A DNA stretch of 64,000 bases from JANNBN01 sp963763885 (GTDB lineage Bacteria > Actinomycetota > Acidimicrobiia > Acidimicrobiales > JANYDT01), in contig CAVXQD010000007.1 of the NCBI GenBank assembly GCA_963763885.1, forward strand, positions 620,001 through 684,000, given 5' to 3'. The translations under genes were made by a program, and so were the position numbers. Under the pieces are notes generated by a model. The model did not search any database, was not told where the DNA came from, and was given only the letters and a program-made list of their open reading frames with translations. This document shows, in pieces, positions 7,892 through 16,339 of this stretch. Each line of letters begins with the position of its first letter. The stretch's first letter is position 1.

Positions 7892-8634
7892 GGAAAATCC
7901 GGAATCAGGGGCTTTGGAAGAAGATGTGGGATCCATCCTGGATACTTCCATTTGACCTCCACAGTAGAGGTCGCTTCTTTCAGTCCTACGGTGATGCCGG
8001 CTCCTGCGGCAGCGTAAATATAGGCTGAAACGACGCCTGAGTAGGAGCGTTTAACGTCATCCAGCTTTGTAAAGTCTACGTCGTAAGCGGGCCTCCGCAA
8101 ACCAATGCACAACTCCACCCCGGCTCCTACTGCAAGCTTTAAGCCGAAGTCGAGACAGATACCCTCGCCACCCATGTCGTCAGAGTTTCTCGCATTTGAG
8201 ATAATTGAGCCTGCTCCGAACCCGGCTCCAAGGACACCCATACCTCCCGGAAGTTCGACCGTACTTATCGTCGAAATGTCATTACCGTCGTCCACAAAGC
8301 ATCCCGAGTAACCAGCTGCAAGGAACGGGATCTCAGCAGCGACCGATCCACAGGTGCCCCAGGTCTTGAAGAATCCTCGGGGGACGTTCTTCACAAGTCC
8401 GGCGAAGAAATCTCGAACGGAACTGGACACCGACGATCGGCCTGGAGTTGGAGCACTCCTCACTGGATTGAAGCCGGACGCGTTTGCTAGTCCGAACCGC
8501 ATCCCGCCAGGGTCGGCCATCACTGTGGGCCGGTTCCCCGAGTACACAAAGGCGGATTCGTATGCGACGCCTGCTCCGTATGGCATCGGGTCGGTTTGGG
8601 TGAAGCGACCGACAATTTTTAGCAGACGAATCAC
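7888..8634 (-). CDS. Displaced RHS tip: core-domain remnant plus distinct C-terminal domain (tip 2)
   Basis: 248 residues from GTG 8634. Residues about 9-45 (GRFTQTDP...AFVYSGNRPTVMADPGG) match the end of the RHS core of the main protein (VFTQTDP...AYVYGNDNPLRFIDPNG). After the DPGG junction the sequence is unrelated to the main protein: a Gly/Ala-rich domain with hydrophobic stretches, four cysteines and a C-terminal PGWIPHLLPKPLIPDF. This is the hallmark of an orphan rhs tip that can be recombined onto the main gene. A 17-bp identical DNA stretch (8588-8604 and 9714-9730) lies within the shared part. It overlaps neighbours at both ends by 4 nt. Confidence 0.7.
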   Translation of the reverse strand: MIRLLKIVGRFTQTDPMPYGAGVAYESAFVYSGNRPTVMADPGGMRFGLANASGFNPVRSAPTPGRSSVSSSVRDFFAGLVKNVPRGFFKTWGTCGSVAAEIPFLAAGYSGCFVDDGNDISTISTVELPGGMGVLGAGFGAGSIISNARNSDDMGGEGICLDFGLKLAVGAGVELCIGLRRPAYDVDFTKLDDVKRSYSGVVSAYIYAAAGAGITVGLKEATSTVEVKWKYPGWIPHLLPKPLIPDFP

Positions 8635-9047
8635 CGACCAAGATCGCCACAGTCTTTTTGGATCGTAGGCATGACTTTAGGAACGAGATCTGAATAGCCA
8701 CGTTCACCTTGGTCGATGCTGCCTGCCCACTCCTCAAGAAACGCCGCCCTCCAACACTCACCGATGACGGATTTTTCAGGGAAAAGAGCCCAAACGACTC
8801 TGCTCCCGAAGCATGCCAAGGCAGCCTCTGGTTCGTTGGCGATCCGGTCCACAAACGCGACCTTCTCCGTCTCTTCGATGGCTGACTCAAACTGAGGATG
8901 ACGTTTCAAGCATTCCTTTTCCGCCTGCGAAAGTTGGCCCGGACCACCGTAGTTTTCAACCACGTTGGACATCGCCACGCCCTTGTTCGAACCACACGAA
9001 GTCAAGCTGAAGAGCAGTACCAGCAAAACCGAGAGCAACCGATTCAT
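8631..9047 (-). CDS. Lipoprotein, putative immunity protein of the RHS tip
   Basis: 138 residues. The signal peptide MNRLLSVLLVLLFSLTSC ends in a lipobox cysteine. The mature part is charged and helical with three further cysteines. The start overlaps the stop of the RHS C-terminal ORF (ATGA at 9044-9047), the strict coupling usual for toxin/immunity pairs. A diverged half-length relative lies at 6370-6600 behind the related tip 3, supporting co-inheritance with that tip family. An extracytoplasmic lipoprotein suggests protection outside the membrane (inference). Confidence 0.65.
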   Translation of the reverse strand: MNRLLSVLLVLLFSLTSCGSNKGVAMSNVVENYGGPGQLSQAEKECLKRHPQFESAIEETEKVAFVDRIANEPEAALACFGSRVVWALFPEKSVIGECWRAAFLEEWAGSIDQGERGYSDLVPKVMPTIQKDCGDLGR

Positions 9048-11344
9048 TGGTCGTTGCCTTCGGCCGCCGCAAACCAGAAGTTCTTCCCTTTTGCGTGCCA
9101 GTAGGGGAGCCCGTCCCAGTACCGTACCGAACCCGGTCCTTCATTTCCGTTCCGATTAATTTGCCTAAGAGTTGCACCCTTGGTCCAAGCATCGCTCGCC
9201 TCTTCGATGACCCGGAACTGTGCAGTGGCGAAGTCGGTTGTGTAATCGACGAGCCGGAATAGTGCTCCTTGTGCCGGGCCACTGAGTATCGCGAAGCCAG
9301 CGCCGCCACCGCCGGCGAGGCTGACAGCTGTGAAGAACAGCCCACGGACACACTCGCCACCGCGAAGATCCTCTAAACAGTCAAGGTAGGTATCTGCCGC
9401 GCCGATCGCAGTGGCACTTTTCGCGAATCCGCTTGCCTCGGCCATCGTTTCTAGGTAGTCGATTCCGAGCTCCTCAAGTTGCTCACGCTGCGCTGCTGCG
9501 AGCTGCTTTTTCGATTTGCATTTCGTTTTTCCGAACGGAACTCGAAAACACTTGTTCGTCCCTGGGATCCCGACGCCAAGTGGCCGCGCTACCGACAGAG
9601 GGTTTCGGATTGGTTCGAATCCTTGTTGACCGTTGGGGTCAATGAACCTGAGCGGATTGTCGTTGCCGTACACATATGCAGACGGGTACGACGAACCGAC
9701 GCTCGCCTCGAGGGGGTCGGTTTGGGTGAACACACCACGGCCCGGGTTGTAGTGGCGTGCTCGGAGGTTGTAGTTGCCGGTTGGGTCTTGTTGTTGTCCG
9801 GTGTATCTCATCGGGTTGCCCGCGTAGCCGGGGAGGATCGATGTGGCAGCTCGGGTGGTGCCGTAGGGGTTGTAGCGGTAGGTGGCGCCAACAGTGCCGG
9901 TGGGTGTGGTCAGGTTGCTGACAGTGCCGATCCCATCGGTTTGGTAGTAACCGGCGTTCCCGCCGGTGATGTCTTCGTATTTGAGTGGTGTCACGCCCAC
10001 ATAGGTGTAGCGGCGTTGCACCGTCCCGGTGCTGGTGCGTTCAGCGACCAGGGTCGGCAGGCCACCGATCGTGTCCCATACTTCACTGGTGACGGTCCCA
10101 CCGGTGGTGATGATGTGCCGGTTGCCGTTCCCGTCATATCGGTATTGGCTGGTCACACCTCCCACTGTTGCAGAAACAGTCTGCCGTGCAGTGTTGTACG
10201 TGAACGAATCGCCGCCAGCAGTCAGCTGGTCACCGTTCGCGTTATAGGTAAACGCAGCAGCACCAGGCCCAACGATTTCGATCAACTGGTCTGCGGTGTC
10301 GTAGGTGTACGTCGTGACCGGGTTCGTGCCGATCTGCTCAGTAAGCCGGGACCCGACAGCGTTGTAGGTCCACAGGTTCCGGTTCGCCGCCGTACAACCC
10401 GTCGTCGTGAAACAAGTCCGGGTGAGCCGGTCAGCGCCGTCGTAGTTGTTCCGCATCGACTCTGTCGGGATGGCCCCGGCAGGCCCAGAAACATCAATGC
10501 TGGTCGGGTTCCCGTTCGGGTCACGGGTGTAGGTGAAACCACCGATAGGACCGGCAGGCCCAGCCGTCACAATCGATTCAAGACGTGAAGCCCGATCAAA
10601 GCTCCGGTTTTGAGTGACACCATTCGCAAACCCGGTCGAGGTCATGTTCCCGGCAGAGTCATAGGCGAACGATGTCGTTCCGGTCGTGTCAACCAATGCG
10701 GTCACCTGGCCGGCATCATCAAACGTCGCAGCCGAGTTCGCACCACCCGGCACCGTCCGTGAGACCACGTTCCCGGCAGCGTCATAGCTGTAGCTCCAGA
10801 CATCGGTCCCACGGGTGAGCTGGTTCACCCGGTCAGCACCGTCATAGCCATACGTTGTTGTCCCGGCACCATCAACCATCGACGCGACACGACCCTGCCC
10901 ATCAAAAGTCCAGGAGACCGCCGGAGTCCCATCGGAATAGGTTTTCCCGGTGAGCCGGTTCAACTGATCAAACGTCATCGTGGTGGTCCCTAACAAAGGG
11001 TCCCCTGCAGCGTTCGCGTTCGCATCCACAATCTGGGTCTGGTTCCCCGCAACGTCATACCCAAACGTGAACCGGCGACCAACCACATCACGCTGCTCGG
11101 TCTTGCGTCCCGCCAAGTCATAGGACCACGTCGCAACACGAGGCAACTCAGGTGTCGACAACGCATCCGTCCGGGACGCCACATAACCCATCGTCGTATA
11201 GGTCCAGTTCGTAGCACCAACCACCGGAGCCGTGACACGTGTAACCCGGTTCATCGAGTCATACACAAACGACGTGTTCAACCCACGCGGGTTAGTTTCC
11301 CGTTGCACATTCCCGACCCGATCAAACACAGTCTGGCGGGTCAA
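9044..11344 (-). CDS. RHS/YD-repeat protein, C-terminal half with toxin-like tip (downstream part of frameshifted gene)
   Basis: 766 residues. Dense YD repeats (YDGADRVNQL, YDAAGNVVSR and similar) run to about residue 500. The RHS core-associated region ends RARHYNPGRGVFTQTDPLEA...AYVYGNDNPLRFIDPNG at about 533-572. The last 195 residues form a variable tip ending in the RYW/YW-x-AKG-x2-FW motif. It overlaps the upstream ORF by 4 nt from a TTG start; in the correct phase the protein continues the repeat series (TDPLGLTRQTVFDRVGN), so this is really the second half of one about 2,070-residue gene. The RHS shell is known to encapsulate toxic tips; the activity of this tip is unknown. Confidence 0.8.
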   Translation of the reverse strand: MTRQTVFDRVGNVQRETNPRGLNTSFVYDSMNRVTRVTAPVVGATNWTYTTMGYVASRTDALSTPELPRVATWSYDLAGRKTEQRDVVGRRFTFGYDVAGNQTQIVDANANAAGDPLLGTTTMTFDQLNRLTGKTYSDGTPAVSWTFDGQGRVASMVDGAGTTTYGYDGADRVNQLTRGTDVWSYSYDAAGNVVSRTVPGGANSAATFDDAGQVTALVDTTGTTSFAYDSAGNMTSTGFANGVTQNRSFDRASRLESIVTAGPAGPIGGFTYTRDPNGNPTSIDVSGPAGAIPTESMRNNYDGADRLTRTCFTTTGCTAANRNLWTYNAVGSRLTEQIGTNPVTTYTYDTADQLIEIVGPGAAAFTYNANGDQLTAGGDSFTYNTARQTVSATVGGVTSQYRYDGNGNRHIITTGGTVTSEVWDTIGGLPTLVAERTSTGTVQRRYTYVGVTPLKYEDITGGNAGYYQTDGIGTVSNLTTPTGTVGATYRYNPYGTTRAATSILPGYAGNPMRYTGQQQDPTGNYNLRARHYNPGRGVFTQTDPLEASVGSSYPSAYVYGNDNPLRFIDPNGQQGFEPIRNPLSVARPLGVGIPGTNKCFRVPFGKTKCKSKKQLAAAQREQLEELGIDYLETMAEASGFAKSATAIGAADTYLDCLEDLRGGECVRGLFFTAVSLAGGGGAGFAILSGPAQGALFRLVDYTTDFATAQFRVIEEASDAWTKGATLRQINRNGNEGPGSVRYWDGLPYWHAKGKNFWFAAAEGNDQ

Positions 11345-14300
11345 GCCGAGCGGATCAGTTGATTGATCTGGTTCCCGGCAGCGTCATAGGTGTAGGAGAT
11401 GGTGTACACGGCCGCGTTCGCACCGCGAGCATTGCCATGAGGGTCAACCATCGAGGTCATCCGTCCGTCAGGATCAAAACTGTAAGTCGTAACCCGACCC
11501 AACGGATCTATCACCTGCGTCTGGTTCCCGGCAGGGTCATACCCAAACGACGAGGTCTTGCCCCGCAAATCAGTTGCTGTTGCGACCCGGTTCAACGCAT
11601 CAAACGTCGAACTCGACGTACCCGCGTCGGTTGTCGTGGAGGTCACGTTCCCGTTCGGGTCATACACCTGGCTAGTCGACCCATCAGGACGGGTCGTGGT
11701 CACTACCCTGCCCAACACGTCATAGTCCATCGTGGTCAACCGACCCGACGGATCAGTGACCGTCTTCTGACGACCAGCAGCATCATAAGTAAACGACCAC
11801 ATGTAATCAGCCGGGTTCGCTCCTGCGACGTTGCCACGAGGATCAACCCGTGACACCAACCTGCCAGCAGAGTCATACCCGAACGTCGTCACCGCACCAA
11901 CCGGTGACGATTCTTTCGTGCGCAGACCACGCATGTCGTACTCGTACATGCTGATCCCACCATCAGGCGCAGTCTGCTTCACCAACTCATTCGCAGCGTT
12001 GTACTCAAACAACGTGACACCACCATCGGGTGCCGTGGTCTGAACCCGGCGGCCGCCATCGTCATACACATGCGTCGTCGCCCGATTCAACGCGTCACGT
12101 TCACTCAGCACGTTCCCATCCCGGTCATAGGTGAACTTCTGCCGGAACAAGGCCGGGTCAACACCAGCAACGTTCCCGCGCGGTTCAGTGATCGTCAACA
12201 CGCGGCCAGCAGTGTCGTAGGTGTACGTCGTAACATGCCCCATCGGGGTCGTCTGCGACAGAGCATTCCCGTTCGCGTCATAGCTGTAAGACGTCTGCCC
12301 GCCACGGGGATCCGTTGACGAGGCCAACGTCCCGTCCGGATTCCACACATACGACGACGTGACCCCACCCGGGCGAACCTCAGACAACAACCGCCCAGCA
12401 GTGTCATAGCTGTATGTCGTCGTGTTCCCACGGCCATCGGTGAACGTCAACGGATTATTGAACAAGTCATACGTCCACGACTCCGCATAGGACAACGGCG
12501 CCGGAGCCGTCCGCGTCAACATGTTCCCTCGACTGTCATAAGTCGCAGCCCACGAATGACCGGTCGCATCAATGAACGACGTCGCATCCAACGCCGCGTT
12601 GAACTGGGTTGAAATCATGCCCGCAGGACCCGCTTGACCGTTCGGCACATTCCCAGCCCGGTTATAGACCGTGACAGCCCCAGACGCATCAGTGAACGTC
12701 GTCGTCCCCGCCGTGTCGTTATAGGAGAACGTTGACGTGTTGTCCAACTGATCCTTCTGCGAAACAACACGCCCCAACGCATCAAACGTGTTCGTGAACT
12801 GCACATTGCCGTTCGCGTCGGTCTCCGACACCAAAAACCCGGTCAGGTCATACGTGTACGTCCAAACCTTGGCCCGAACGTCAGTAAACGACGTCAAGCG
12901 TGAACTGCCAGCGGCCCCCGTATACGCGTACTTCACCAAACGGTTGTCGGAGCCCTTCACCTGCACCAAACGACCGTTTCCAGCAGCGCCGCCCGTTGCT
13001 GTGGTGCCCGTCCCATACGTAAACGTAAATGTCCGAGCAGAACCATCCGTCACTACCGACAGCCTGCCAGTCGCGTCGTAGGCCAACGACACACCCTGAC
13101 CCGACCGGTCCACGATCGACACCAACTTTCCAGAAGCATCAAACGAGTACTTCGTCTGATCATTTACCAAGATCTGCCAACCGGTATCAGAGACGCTCGC
13201 GGTCGCCAGAATGCCGGGCGGAGTGGTAAATCCGCCTGTTCCATTCGCAGCGAATGTCACCAATGCCCCGCTGCCCCCTCTCCACTGAAGGGCACCGGTG
13301 GCAGCAACCACCGAAACGGACTGGAAGTAAGAGTGCGACCATCCAATGCCTAGCGTCGAGCCAGCGGTTTGGACCGAGTCGTAATTTCGGGTGAGTGTCA
13401 AGCTTTCTCCGCGTCCAGGGACAGCAAGATCGGTGACAGCGTGATCTAAACCACCGGTCGCGGAGTTAACAGGATCAGCGACCAGCGATGGGGTCGTCTT
13501 ACATGCCGGTCGGCAAATCGAGACGCCCATCACTTGAACCCGGGGCTGCAAAGGCGGCGCTTGGATGCCAACCGCGTAACGCTCGGCGATCGCCGTTGGC
13601 GGCAACGCAGTCGGGTACAGCGCGATTTCATCGTACTGAGCGTTGCCAACAAACCCAATCAAAACGGGCGCGTCGGCTGGCGTGTCGATCGCTACTCCGG
13701 TAAATGTGCCGCCTAGAACACCGTTCGTGAATACTCGAATGACGGAACCGTCAAAGGTAAGAGCGAAGTGATTCCATTGCGATGCACCGAAAGTTGGGGC
13801 CGATGTCCAGGTGACGGTAGGAGAGCCCGAGGCGTAGGTCGCCTCAAACTGATCTCCGTTATAGGTCGTCTTGAGCGTCAGCCCACCAACGCTCACAATC
13901 GGGATGTCACGTCCAAACCCGAAGGGGGTCCGAACCCAGCCTTCGATTGTTCGCGACAAGTTGCTGGCCGGCAATCCTGCGCCCGGAGCCACCACTGCCC
14001 ACACATTCTCGTCAGTTCGGACTGCGCTATCGCTTCCGACGATTCCTGCCACGGCCGAAGCGGTTTGGGATCGCACTCCATGGCGGCAACCCTGCGAGTC
14101 AGCCGCCACTAAACCGGTCGTCTCACCAAGACGCCAGAACGACCCAGCCCCATCAGACACAACTTGCTGACCGTAAGGGAAGGGCTGTGGTGAAGCGGTG
14201 CAAACCAATGTGTCGGTGAACCCAACGCGAGCGTGGGTTCCAATTACTGCTGGACTTAATGCTGTTGGGTAAATGGCAACCTCATCGACTTGAATGCCGC

Positions 14301-15255
14301 CCACGAATCCGATGTTCACCGGCGAGTTCGCCGGGGTGTTCCACACCACGCCCGGAAAAGTTCCAGCAAGGGCCCCGTCCATGAAAACCCGAAGCGTTGA
14401 CGATGAGTACGTCACAGCAAGATGATGCCAGGCGTTGTTAGGAGCCCAACGACCGATGAACGCTGCATCAGCTGCAACCTCGACGGAGCCGTCCGGCCCG
14501 GGATAGGTAACCTCTAACCGGTCGCCGTCATAGTTGATTCCGACGGTCACTCCCCCGGTGCTCAGCAGGAGCACGTCACGGCCTCTTCCGCCGGGCACCC
14601 GCAACCACCCCTCATAGGTTCGGGCCGATCCGCCAGAAGGTAACCCGGTACCGGGCGCAACGACCATCCACTCGTTGACCGGAGACTGGATCGCGCCGTC
14701 ACCCGACAGAATCCCAGGAACTCCAAACACAACAGCCTGTCGAACGCCGGTCCGTGATCCAATCGAATCAGCCGCAACCGTCCCTGTTGCTTCATTAAGG
14801 TGCCAGAGCGACACGGCACCATCGTTGAGCAGCATCGAGCCATACGCATCGCCGCCGGGCGAAGCAGCAACTGCGCTACGAGCACCGATCGCGCTAGTTG
14901 TCGATGGAGCCACCTTGACAGCAACCGTTGAAGAAGTCGTAGTGGCACTCGAAGTCGTAGTGCTGCTCGAAGTCGTCGTGCTGCTCGAAGTCGTCGTGGA
15001 ACTCAAAGAGGTCATACTGGCGGCCGTGCTGCTCGTCGCATTGGTAATCAACGCCGGCGGCTCAGATGACTGCGCCACCGCTTGCGTCGCCACAAGCGCA
15101 ACCGCCAAAGAAGCTCCCACCAATGCCAAGTACCGCCCGTTTCTACGCGGTGTCGGCCGTTGCAGGACCGATCGGCCAACTGACCGGAGAGCCCGAGAGA
15201 CGCGGTCGAATTGGACATCGAGGAATCGTCTGTTCGACGGCATTTGCTTACGCAC
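11341..15255 (-). CDS. Secreted LamG-LamG-RHS/YD-repeat protein, N-terminal half (frameshifted gene)
   Basis: 1304 residues. An Arg-rich N-terminus and hydrophobic stretch YLALVGASLAVALVATQAVA (about 42-61) form a signal peptide. A Ser/Thr-rich linker (about 72-125) follows, then two LamG/concanavalin-like domains (about 138-345 and 360-570, each with WHLNEATG or FWRLGETTG openings). Next comes a DUF6531-type segment (DPVNSATGGLDHAVTDLAVPGRGESLTLTRNYDS) near 590-630, then YD repeats to the end. Likely a wall- or glycan-associated secreted toxin carrier. GTG 15255 is listed; ATG 15243 is an alternative. The ORF breaks at 11341 through an apparent 4-nt loss. Confidence 0.8.
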   Translation of the reverse strand: MRKQMPSNRRFLDVQFDRVSRALRSVGRSVLQRPTPRRNGRYLALVGASLAVALVATQAVAQSSEPPALITNATSSTAASMTSLSSTTTSSSTTTSSSTTTSSATTTSSTVAVKVAPSTTSAIGARSAVAASPGGDAYGSMLLNDGAVSLWHLNEATGTVAADSIGSRTGVRQAVVFGVPGILSGDGAIQSPVNEWMVVAPGTGLPSGGSARTYEGWLRVPGGRGRDVLLLSTGGVTVGINYDGDRLEVTYPGPDGSVEVAADAAFIGRWAPNNAWHHLAVTYSSSTLRVFMDGALAGTFPGVVWNTPANSPVNIGFVGGIQVDEVAIYPTALSPAVIGTHARVGFTDTLVCTASPQPFPYGQQVVSDGAGSFWRLGETTGLVAADSQGCRHGVRSQTASAVAGIVGSDSAVRTDENVWAVVAPGAGLPASNLSRTIEGWVRTPFGFGRDIPIVSVGGLTLKTTYNGDQFEATYASGSPTVTWTSAPTFGASQWNHFALTFDGSVIRVFTNGVLGGTFTGVAIDTPADAPVLIGFVGNAQYDEIALYPTALPPTAIAERYAVGIQAPPLQPRVQVMGVSICRPACKTTPSLVADPVNSATGGLDHAVTDLAVPGRGESLTLTRNYDSVQTAGSTLGIGWSHSYFQSVSVVAATGALQWRGGSGALVTFAANGTGGFTTPPGILATASVSDTGWQILVNDQTKYSFDASGKLVSIVDRSGQGVSLAYDATGRLSVVTDGSARTFTFTYGTGTTATGGAAGNGRLVQVKGSDNRLVKYAYTGAAGSSRLTSFTDVRAKVWTYTYDLTGFLVSETDANGNVQFTNTFDALGRVVSQKDQLDNTSTFSYNDTAGTTTFTDASGAVTVYNRAGNVPNGQAGPAGMISTQFNAALDATSFIDATGHSWAATYDSRGNMLTRTAPAPLSYAESWTYDLFNNPLTFTDGRGNTTTYSYDTAGRLLSEVRPGGVTSSYVWNPDGTLASSTDPRGGQTSYSYDANGNALSQTTPMGHVTTYTYDTAGRVLTITEPRGNVAGVDPALFRQKFTYDRDGNVLSERDALNRATTHVYDDGGRRVQTTAPDGGVTLFEYNAANELVKQTAPDGGISMYEYDMRGLRTKESSPVGAVTTFGYDSAGRLVSRVDPRGNVAGANPADYMWSFTYDAAGRQKTVTDPSGRLTTMDYDVLGRVVTTTRPDGSTSQVYDPNGNVTSTTTDAGTSSSTFDALNRVATATDLRGKTSSFGYDPAGNQTQVIDPLGRVTTYSFDPDGRMTSMVDPHGNARGANAAVYTISYTYDAAGNQINQLIRSA
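14933..15004. repeat. 18-bp tandem repeat x4 encoding a Ser/Thr linker
   Basis: Four 18-bp units start at 14933, 14951, 14969 and 14987, in frame, each encoding SSTTTS-like residues of the linker between the signal peptide and the first LamG domain of the RHS protein. Confidence 0.85.
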
Positions 15256-15274
15256 CTTCAGCCAGGCGACCTCC

Positions 15275-15310
15275 AGCGGTCACTCAGAGCGGTCACTCAG
15301 AGCGGTCACC
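15275..15310. repeat. 13-bp tandem repeat upstream of the RHS gene
   Basis: AGCGGTCACTCAG occurs at 15275-15287 and 15288-15300, with a partial third copy at 15301-15310. It lies between the RHS start and the divergent MBL gene, a position suiting a multi-site operator. Confidence 0.6.
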
Positions 15311-15458
15311 ATAATTGATGAACGCCTCAGTCATCGGGCTGACAAGTAATAGTGCCTAGATCCCGACAGAACGACCGGAGGATCGATCTGCAAAATCGCC
15401 CACAGTTCGGCGAACAAACTCTCTGTCCGAGCTTGCGTCACGGCGTTAGGGTGACCCG

Positions 15459-16283
15459 GTGAACGGATTCGCTACTGCACCTATCTCGGTTGGGAACCTC
15501 ACCCTGCTGCCTGTCTACGACGGAACCGCACGGCTGCAGGCGTCTGATTTTGTGGTGGACGGCAAGCCTGTGGACTGGTCGGCGCATCCTCACGCCCTCG
15601 ACGCCAACGACGAGATCGTGGTGCCCGTCGGTGGTTTCCTTGTGAAGACCGGGGGCCGGACCGTGCTCTTGGATGCAGGCGTGGGGCCCACGGAAAATCC
15701 GATGTTCACCGGCGGCATGATGCTAGATAGTATGCGTGCATATGGTGTGGAACCAGAGGACATCGACACCGTCTTCGTGTCGCACCTCCACTCGGACCAT
15801 ATGGGTTGGCTGGAGCAGGGTGGCGTCCCGACGTTCGCCAACGCAGAGATCGTTTTGGCGGCTCGGGAATGGGAGTTTGGGGTTGACCAAGTTGGGTTCG
15901 GAGAGAAGCGCGCCAACCGCATGAACGTGGTCAAGGAACGCTTGAACCTCATCCACGGCGACGGAGCGAACATCGCTCCCGGCATCACCACTCGCCTGAC
16001 ACCTGGTCACACCCCGGGCCACACCAGCGTGGTGATCTCAAGCGGGGACCAGCGCATCATCATGTTGGGCGACGCGCTGCATTGCCCTGCACAGTTGACC
16101 GAAACAGAATGGGAGCTTGTGTTCGACACGGACCCCGCACTGGCCAAGGCAACTCGCAACGCGTTAATCCGCGAAGCCGAAGACCCCAACACTGCGCTGC
16201 TCCCCTGCCACCTACCCGGGATGGCAGCAGCACGGCTGATCACGGCGTCCGGCACCCGACAGTGGCAGATCGGCGCAAGCTGA
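15459..16283 (+). CDS. MBL-fold metallo-hydrolase
   Basis: 274 residues from GTG. The metal-binding signature HLHSDHMG (about 109-116) is followed by GHTPGHTS and GDALHCP, the ordered zinc ligands of the metallo-beta-lactamase superfamily. The layout resembles quorum-quenching lactonase/AttM-like or alkylsulfatase-related hydrolases, but the substrate is not readable from sequence. It is divergent from the RHS gene and convergent with the ABC exporter; both flanks carry short repeats. Confidence 0.85.
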   Translation: MNGFATAPISVGNLTLLPVYDGTARLQASDFVVDGKPVDWSAHPHALDANDEIVVPVGGFLVKTGGRTVLLDAGVGPTENPMFTGGMMLDSMRAYGVEPEDIDTVFVSHLHSDHMGWLEQGGVPTFANAEIVLAAREWEFGVDQVGFGEKRANRMNVVKERLNLIHGDGANIAPGITTRLTPGHTPGHTSVVISSGDQRIIMLGDALHCPAQLTETEWELVFDTDPALAKATRNALIREAEDPNTALLPCHLPGMAAARLITASGTRQWQIGAS

Positions 16284-16287
16284 TCAG

Positions 16288-16339
16288 CGGAAGCGACCAG
16301 TTAGAAGGAGCGACAGGCTAGACGGAGCGACCGGTTAGC
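16288..16339. repeat. Imperfect 17-18-bp repeat x3 between convergent genes
   Basis: Units at 16288-16305, 16306-16322 and 16323-16339 share GGAGCGAC..GNTAG. The last includes the stop codon of the ABC permease on the minus strand. Confidence 0.5.

Noticed and set aside
9479..10588. 369-codon plus-strand ORF
   Set aside because: Antisense to the RHS YD repeats; its length reflects codon bias of the real gene, and the translation has no recognisable domain.
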